A DNA stretch of 11,195 bases from NCBI GenBank assembly GCA_041485845.1, contig JBGPKH010000262.1:1-11195 (forward strand), written 5' to 3'. A model generated the notes under the pieces. It did not search any database, was not told the DNA's origin, and saw only the letters and a program-made list of their open reading frames with translations. The position numbers and the translations under genes are program-made. The first letter of the stretch is position 1. Each line of letters starts with the position of its first letter. Origin of the DNA: OMOG01 sp041485845 (GTDB lineage: Bacteria > Acidobacteriota > Terriglobia > Bryobacterales > Bryobacteraceae). Shown here in pieces: positions 6,764-11,195 of this stretch.

Positions 6764-7450
6764 CTACTTGACCTTCTGGAGGTAGAAGACCTTCGGCTTG
6801 GTTCCCAGCTCCTCGAGCAGTCTGGTGGCGCGGCCGCTCCCGGCCGCTCGCGACACCTTGCTCTGCGGATCGTTGAGGTCGCCGAAGACCATCGCCTCGG
6901 CGGGACACGACTGCACGCAGGCCGGCTGCACGTCGCCATCGGCCAGCGCACGGCCGTCGCGAGCGGCATCCTGCTTGGAGCGCTTGATCCGGTGAATGCA
7001 GAACGTGCATTTCTCCATGACGCCGGCCACGCGCACCGAGACATCGGGATTGTGCTGCAAGTGGAGCGGCTCGGGCCACTCCGGGGCGAACCAGTTGAAG
7101 TACCGCACGGTGTAGGGGCAGTTGTTGGCGCAGTAGAACGTGCCGACGCAGCGGTTGTACACCTGCACGTTGAGCCCCTCGCCGTTGTGGTAGGTCGCGT
7201 AGACGGGACACACCGGCTCGCAGGGCGCATCGTCGCAGTGCTGGCACAGCACCGGCATGTATTTGACCTTCACGTCCGGAAACTCGCCCTCGTAGTAGCG
7301 GTCGATGCGAATCCAGTGGTCCGTGCGGCCCTTGCCCGCCTGCTCGGGGGACGACACCGGCAGATTGTTTTCCGCGTGGCAGGCGACGACGCAGGCTTCG
7401 CATCCCGTGCAGCGGTCCAGATCAATGGCCATTCCCCAACGATGTTCCAT
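6764..7450 (-). CDS. actB2: ActB2, four-cluster iron-sulfur subunit (separate gene)
   Basis: This 228-residue ferredoxin-like protein carries electrons from the quinone site towards the cytochromes. Its 15 cysteines fall into C14/17/20/24 (CTGCEACVVAC), C69/72/77/81 (CQHCDDAPCEPVC), C101/107/111 (CVGTFYCANNC) and C148/151/178/182. Four cubane sites would need 16, so 15 fits three [4Fe-4S] clusters plus one [3Fe-4S], the set described for ActB. The partner segment CPYTVRYFNWF is typical of ActB. There is no signal peptide, so it presumably travels with the Tat-exported ActB1. In most ACIII this module is fused to the C-terminus of the B1 domain; here it is a separate gene with its own AGGAG-type site (7456-7461) 5 nt before the ATG. 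ActB1 ends 15 nt upstream. Confidence 0.93.
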   Translation of the reverse strand: MEHRWGMAIDLDRCTGCEACVVACHAENNLPVSSPEQAGKGRTDHWIRIDRYYEGEFPDVKVKYMPVLCQHCDDAPCEPVCPVYATYHNGEGLNVQVYNRCVGTFYCANNCPYTVRYFNWFAPEWPEPLHLQHNPDVSVRVAGVMEKCTFCIHRIKRSKQDAARDGRALADGDVQPACVQSCPAEAMVFGDLNDPQSKVSRAAGSGRATRLLEELGTKPKVFYLQKVK

Positions 7451-7455
7451 GCGCT

Positions 7456-7461
7456 CTCCTC
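7456..7461 (-). promoter_or_regulatory. Ribosome binding site of actB2
   Basis: GAGGAG on the minus strand lies 5 nt before the actB2 ATG, in the 15-nt gap after the actB1 stop. It shows that actB2 is translated as an independent protein and that the split of ActB is not a sequencing frameshift. Confidence 0.8.
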
Positions 7462-7465
7462 GCGG

Positions 7466-9616
7466 CTACCTGTGATCGAAACCCCTCTCCTGCCGATCCA
7501 CCGTTGAAAACTGAATCCAGTCGCGCGGCCCGCCGGCGCGCGACAACCGGACACGCGTTCCGCCCAAGACCAGCGCTCCGGTGGACTTCTCCCATACCGG
7601 CGCGAGAATCGAAAGCGGGTTGGCGCCGCGGCCGGAAGCGTAGCGCCCATAGTGCGCATGGCCGTCGCCGATCGCCATGCTGACCACACCGGGAATGGCG
7701 CCGGGATGCACGTACGCGGGCGCATCGATCGATCCGTGCGGCGACTGGACGCGGACGATGTCGCCGTTGGCGATGCGCAGGCTCGCGGCGGTCTTGGGAT
7801 CGATCTCGACGGGCAATCCCCAAATGGCACTCGAGGCCGGGTCGGGCAGTTCCTGCATCCAGGGCAGGTGCGCACCGCTGCCGTCGTGAAACTGTAGCGA
7901 GAGGTAGGGCTGGAAGGTCATTGGATACTCGGCGGCGTCGCCCTCGAAGGCGGCCGCATTCAGTTCCAGGGTCTGGCCGACGACGGTTGCCCGCGCTTCG
8001 GTTTTCGATTCCAGCCAGAGGCCGCCCTGGCGCGCGGCATCTTCGAGCGTGACGCCGTCCGGCAGAACGGGCTGCACGATGTCCTTAGCCGTGACTGCCT
8101 GGTATTCCAGTTCCATCTTGCGCGCCAGATCGGCCAGCGTCTTTTCGACGGCGCGCGTGGCGTATAGCGGCTCGACGAAGGGTCGCGCCATGGTCACCGC
8201 TGGTTGCTCCGACACCGCGGGGACCAGCGCGATTTCGGATTCGAGGGGGTCGTGGTCCGGCAGCAGGAGATCGCTCCATGCGCCCGAGTCGTCCAGGAAC
8301 CGGCCGAAGCCGATCACGGTCTCGGCGCGCGTCAAGGCATCGAAGACGCCGCTCGATCGCGGCAGGGTGTACGCCGGGTTGGCTCCGTCGATGAGCACCA
8401 CTTCGGCGCGCGCCAGCGCTTCCGCCGCGCGATGGTTGCCGGTAGCGGGAACCGCGGCCGCCGCCGGCGGCAGCACTCCGCCTCGCTTGCCCACGTTGCC
8501 CAGCATGAGGTTCAGGTAGTGGGAAGCCACGATCGCGTCCAGGGAATTGCTCTGCACAATGGAGGCTCCCGCAAGCACGACAGGCGCATCCGATTCGCCC
8601 AATTCCCGCACGTATTCACGAACTCGCTTCTCGTCCAGCCCGCAGAAGGCCACCAGCGCCGGAACGTCGGCCGACTGGAACCGCTCCAGCACTGCGGCGG
8701 GAAGCTGCCCGCCATTACGGGCGAGCCGCGAATCGAGCAGAATCCGGCCGGCCGCCGCGAGGAACTGCGGCTCCGATCCGGGCCGCAGCGGCAGCCAGTG
8801 ATCGGCGGCGGCGGCGGTGATCGAGAGGCGCGACTCGGCCTGCACCAGGTGCCCTCGGACTTCGAGGCGTCCCTGGCGAAAGTTTCCGAACTGCCGGCCA
8901 TAGTAGACCGGCGACGCCCACCCGCCGAGAAAATCCGCGCCCACGCCCAGCGCGTGATGCGCGTGGGCGAGATCGTAGACCGGAAGCCCCTTCCAACCGA
9001 AGACCATCTCGGCGGCCTTCCGCTCTACCGGAAAGTCCGTCAGCGAACAGACGACCGGCGCGGGCGCTCCCAGCGCCTTCACAAATCGCTCGATGGCCAG
9101 CGACCGCGTGCCGGCCCCAGATGAGGTCAGGAACACGATCCTGCCGGGATCGGCGGCGCGCACCTTGGCGATCTTCTGTGAGGCCGCGTCGATAGCCTCC
9201 TCCCAGGAAACGGGGGTGAATTGCGCTCTGCCGCGATCGCCGGTGCGCTTCATCGGACCGCGCAGACGGTCGGGGTGGTAGAGCGATTGCACCGCCGCCT
9301 GCCCGCGCGCGCAGAGGCGGCCGCCGCTCACCGGGTCGAGCGGATTGCCTTCGATCTTCTTGACGGCGGCGATACGCTGGCGAAGCGCTTCGCCATTGCG
9401 CTCCACCGTGCGCACGCCCTCCATGATGCGCACCAAGGCGCCGCATCCAGCGCCGCACTCCGTGCATACCGCCGGGTGCCATTGTTCCTCGCCCGGCACG
9501 ATTTCGTGTTCCGGCACGAGCAGCGGAATGAGCCTGTCGGATTTTGTGCCGCAGGCCGTGGTCAGCGCTCCGGCGGACGTGGCGGACAGGATCTTGAAAA
9601 ACCCGCGGCGATCCAT
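7466..9616 (-). CDS. actB1: ActB1, Tat-exported molybdopterin-oxidoreductase-like subunit
   Basis: This 716-residue protein corresponds to the B1 domain of ActB. It begins MDRRGFFKIL, a twin-arginine signal, followed by TTAC (C22), which could serve as a lipoprotein anchor. The molybdopterin-oxidoreductase N-terminal motif is present with all four cysteines: C51, C54, C58 (CTECGAGC) and C102 (GGRLCARGQ). The middle follows the family fold (VSWEEAIDAAS, IVFLTSSGAGT, LNLMLGNVGKRGGVL, DGANPAYTLP). The C-terminal portion resembles the molydopterin-binding beta-barrel (GLPVEIDPKTAASL.IANGDIVRV). ActB1 domains are reported to lack molybdenum and act as scaffold; I infer the same here. It lies 17 nt after actA. 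The family assignment is firm; a true catalytic molybdoenzyme is unlikely given the operon. Confidence 0.92.
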   Translation of the reverse strand: MDRRGFFKILSATSAGALTTACGTKSDRLIPLLVPEHEIVPGEEQWHPAVCTECGAGCGALVRIMEGVRTVERNGEALRQRIAAVKKIEGNPLDPVSGGRLCARGQAAVQSLYHPDRLRGPMKRTGDRGRAQFTPVSWEEAIDAASQKIAKVRAADPGRIVFLTSSGAGTRSLAIERFVKALGAPAPVVCSLTDFPVERKAAEMVFGWKGLPVYDLAHAHHALGVGADFLGGWASPVYYGRQFGNFRQGRLEVRGHLVQAESRLSITAAAADHWLPLRPGSEPQFLAAAGRILLDSRLARNGGQLPAAVLERFQSADVPALVAFCGLDEKRVREYVRELGESDAPVVLAGASIVQSNSLDAIVASHYLNLMLGNVGKRGGVLPPAAAAVPATGNHRAAEALARAEVVLIDGANPAYTLPRSSGVFDALTRAETVIGFGRFLDDSGAWSDLLLPDHDPLESEIALVPAVSEQPAVTMARPFVEPLYATRAVEKTLADLARKMELEYQAVTAKDIVQPVLPDGVTLEDAARQGGLWLESKTEARATVVGQTLELNAAAFEGDAAEYPMTFQPYLSLQFHDGSGAHLPWMQELPDPASSAIWGLPVEIDPKTAASLRIANGDIVRVQSPHGSIDAPAYVHPGAIPGVVSMAIGDGHAHYGRYASGRGANPLSILAPVWEKSTGALVLGGTRVRLSRAGGPRDWIQFSTVDRQERGFDHR

Positions 9617-9633
9617 GGGTCAGATCATTCCCT

Positions 9634-10101
9634 TCAGTAGTGGCATGCGGCGCAATCCTCCGACGCTTTGTACTGGCGATGGCAGCTCAGGCAGGTGCCC
9701 ATGCTGTGCTTCACCAGGCGGTCTGCGGTAGTGGCTTGCGTCATATCGCCGTGGCAGGCGGCGCATTCGATTTTGGCACGGAAGTGGGGCGCGTGTTGGA
9801 ACTTCACCAGGGATTCGCGTGGAAACCCGTACACCCGCTGCCACGGGATTTCGCGTTTGCTCCCGGCGAAAGCCGCGAGCTTCTTGATTTCCGGTTTGGC
9901 GGCGGCGATCTTGGCGTGGCAGAGCATGCACTTCCGCACCGATGGGAGAGTAGCGGCGGCGCCTGTATCGGCGGAGCTGTGGCAATCGAGGCACTGCAAT
10001 CCGAGCGCGATATGTTGCTTATGGGAATACGCGATCGGCTGGTCGGCCGCCGCGGCGGCGGTGGCCAGCAATAGAACGCAGATAACCCGTCCGGCTCTCA
10101 A
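9634..10101 (-). CDS. actA: ActA, pentahaem cytochrome c of alternative complex III
   Basis: This is a 155-residue exported multihaem cytochrome. Five CXXCH sites are visible: 37-41 (CLDCH), 58-62 (CMLCH), 113-117 (CAACH), 137-141 (CLSCH) and 150-154 (CAACH), with spare histidines (H27, H30, H103, H106, H132) for axial ligation. Five haems match ActA. The protein ends one residue after the last haem site, so it is compact for the family. I chose the TTG at 10101 because GGAGGGG lies 6 nt upstream and it gives a clean signal peptide (MRAGRVICVLLLATAAAAA). A GTG at 10116 would put that site inside the coding region. It opens the act operon, 88 nt after the upstream gene. Confidence 0.92.
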   Translation of the reverse strand: MRAGRVICVLLLATAAAAADQPIAYSHKQHIALGLQCLDCHSSADTGAAATLPSVRKCMLCHAKIAAAKPEIKKLAAFAGSKREIPWQRVYGFPRESLVKFQHAPHFRAKIECAACHGDMTQATTADRLVKHSMGTCLSCHRQYKASEDCAACHY

Positions 10102-10107
10102 CGAAGT

Positions 10108-10114
10108 CCCCTCC
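10108..10114 (-). promoter_or_regulatory. Ribosome binding site deciding the actA start
   Basis: GGAGGGG on the minus strand sits 6 nt before the TTG at 10101. It supports the TTG start over the in-frame GTG at 10116, which would begin two bases upstream of the site itself and has no purine-rich tract at the right distance. Confidence 0.75.
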
Positions 10115-10131
10115 ACGACGAAAAACTTACA

Positions 10132-10159
10132 CTTGTTGCCGTCTCACGCGGTCTTGTTG
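10132..10159 (-). promoter_or_regulatory. CAACAAG direct repeats upstream of actA
   Basis: On the minus strand CAACAAG occurs twice, at 10153-10159 and 10132-10138, exactly 21 bp apart, i.e. two helical turns. Both lie in the 88-nt gap before actA, upstream of its ribosome binding site. The spacing is what a dimeric or tandem activator would need. The motif is short and chance is possible. I see no clear -35/-10 pair beside it. Confidence 0.3.
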
Positions 10160-10189
10160 AACAGTGAAAGCAGATCAGTCTATCACAGC

Positions 10190-10969
10190 CTACGGCGCAG
10201 TTTCTTCGGACAGCGCTTCGATCTCCAGCCGCAAAGGGTCCTCCAGGCTGTGAACCGCATCGGGATCGATCAGTTCAATGAAAGCCGGCACGCCGGAGAG
10301 ACGGATCGCGGTGAGCAGAAGATCGTCGGCAGGCCGGAACGACGGCACCTGGAGACTGAAGATCGTCAGGGGCAGTCCTTCCAACCCGGGCAGAGTCTCG
10401 ACGCCGATCTGGTAGCGCAGGTCTTTGAGCAGGTGTGCCGCCCCGGCGCTCCGGCCGAGAACCACCTGGAAAGCCAGGGCGTTGACCACGAACTGCCGCA
10501 CCGGTTGCGACCGGCGGTCGCCCTCACCGGTCAGGAGGTTGCGTATCTGCGAAAGCGAAAATCCCGTTCCGTAAGTGGCTACCCATTGCACCGGAGACGT
10601 CATGGAAATACTCTTGGCGCCCTTGGTTCCCTGGGCTTCGTGAGTGTACTCGTAGGGGTGAATTTCGATGGCCGGTCCGATTGCGGCTAAGGTCTCTTCG
10701 TCGAGTTCCGTCTTCAAAAAGGTCAGGCTGCCGCAGGCCTGCTGGTATTTCTCCGTAAGCTCGGCAAGGGCTTCATCCGCGCGCGGCGCCGATTCGCGCC
10801 CCCCGGAGTACTTGCCCAACACGCGGCCGGGCGCCAGCAGCAGAGACAACGCCGCCAGGTGATCCTTGAGGCGCTTGTGAAGAAAACCGGAGATGCGCTC
10901 GGTCTGCTCGCGGAATCCCGAAAGCTCATCGAGGTCCATTACCGGGGGCGGGCTCTCTTGTGGGGTCAT
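10190..10969 (-). CDS. Conserved-looking protein of unknown function
   Basis: I do not recognise this 259-residue protein. It has no signal peptide, membrane helix, cysteine motif (one Cys only, C79) or known catalytic motif that I can see. Residues about 12-90 are helical and charged. The second half (about 120-235) looks like a compact folded domain with a dense, conserved-looking core: SPVQWVATYGTGFSLSQI, RQFVVNALAFQVVL, LLKDLRYQIG, PSFRPADDLLL and LSGVPAFIEL. I chose the ATG at 10969; an internal ATG at 10939 is possible, and neither has a clear ribosome site. It precedes actA by 88 nt on the same strand. A role in the complex or its assembly is possible, but co-transcription is not shown. 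Codon use looks like that of a real gene. Confidence 0.8.
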   Translation of the reverse strand: MTPQESPPPVMDLDELSGFREQTERISGFLHKRLKDHLAALSLLLAPGRVLGKYSGGRESAPRADEALAELTEKYQQACGSLTFLKTELDEETLAAIGPAIEIHPYEYTHEAQGTKGAKSISMTSPVQWVATYGTGFSLSQIRNLLTGEGDRRSQPVRQFVVNALAFQVVLGRSAGAAHLLKDLRYQIGVETLPGLEGLPLTIFSLQVPSFRPADDLLLTAIRLSGVPAFIELIDPDAVHSLEDPLRLEIEALSEETAP

Positions 10970-11195
10970 GGTGTACCGCTTGCATAGCTTATCACGATGC
11001 ACCGGGGTCGATGCCGGGCCAGGTACCCAAAGGCATCCAGGCGATCCGCACGCAGGACGATTCCTGCGATCGTCGGCTCCAACGCGCCCCCCGGTCCGCG
11101 GCCGAAGGCCTGGCCGGCCTCTCGGGGATCGCATGGGCCGATTTGGCTGGGCGAGCAGCGGGTCCAGGGGGACCCGCGCGGACCAGGCATAGGCG

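Noticed and set aside
5463..6785. 440-residue plus-strand frame opposite actC
   Set aside because: It is rich in H, R, G and E, has no domain, and mirrors the actC codon pattern. The minus-strand NrfD protein is unambiguous.
7466..9616. Catalytic molybdoenzyme (formate dehydrogenase, nitrate, polysulfide or arsenate reductase)
   Set aside because: The fold and cysteine motif match, but the neighbours are ActA, ActC, ActD and ActE, the combination specific to alternative complex III, and I see no clear molybdenum-ligand motif.
10966..11195. Minus-strand frame open to the window edge whose TGA overlaps the unknown gene's ATG
   Set aside because: The ATGA overlap is suggestive, but the translation is rich in P, R, G and C with no recognisable motif. 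It may be the tail of a gene beyond the edge; the next few hundred bases would decide. Otherwise this 226-nt end shows nothing.

Overview
The window is a high-GC bacterial chromosome segment, most likely from an acidobacterium of the Solibacter/Bryobacter type. That placement is an inference. It rests on a sensor kinase with a Reg_prop beta-propeller, an alternative complex III operon, and dispersed C-rich and GGCAGGC-palindrome repeats of a style I associate with those genomes. No rRNA, tRNA, CRISPR array, insertion sequence or prophage gene is visible.

Layout. Positions 1-768 hold no convincing gene: they carry a diverged 37-nt repeat pair, two C-tract clusters (G-quadruplex potential on the minus strand) and a possible promoter. 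On the plus strand, 769-3729 encodes a periplasmic double-propeller sensor histidine kinase, overlapping by 4 nt a NarL/LuxR-type response regulator at 3726-4349. The remaining genes are all on the minus strand and converge on the response regulator. Read in their own direction they are: an unrecognised conserved-looking protein (10969-10190), then actA (10101-9634), actB1 (9616-7466), actB2 (7450-6764), actC (6761-5442), actD (5439-4933) and actE (4940-4527). Spacings within the act set run from 17 nt down to an 8-nt overlap, so it is almost certainly one operon.

Function. The act genes encode alternative complex III, a menaquinol:cytochrome c (or oxidase) oxidoreductase that replaces the bc1 complex. 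ActC is the NrfD-type quinone-binding membrane subunit. ActB2 carries the iron-sulfur relay, and ActB1 is a molybdopterin-oxidoreductase-like scaffold. ActA (five haems) and ActE (one haem) pass electrons outward, and ActD is a small membrane subunit. ActB is split into two genes, as in the related Qrc complex, while ActD and ActE mark the complex as ACIII. No actF, actG or terminal oxidase gene lies in the window.

Points worth a second look: the split ActB, with a complete N-terminal cysteine quartet in ActB1; a cluster of palindromes embedded in the coding start of actE, related to one just after the response regulator; the C-tract and promoter arrangement before the kinase; and the unrecognised gene upstream of actA.
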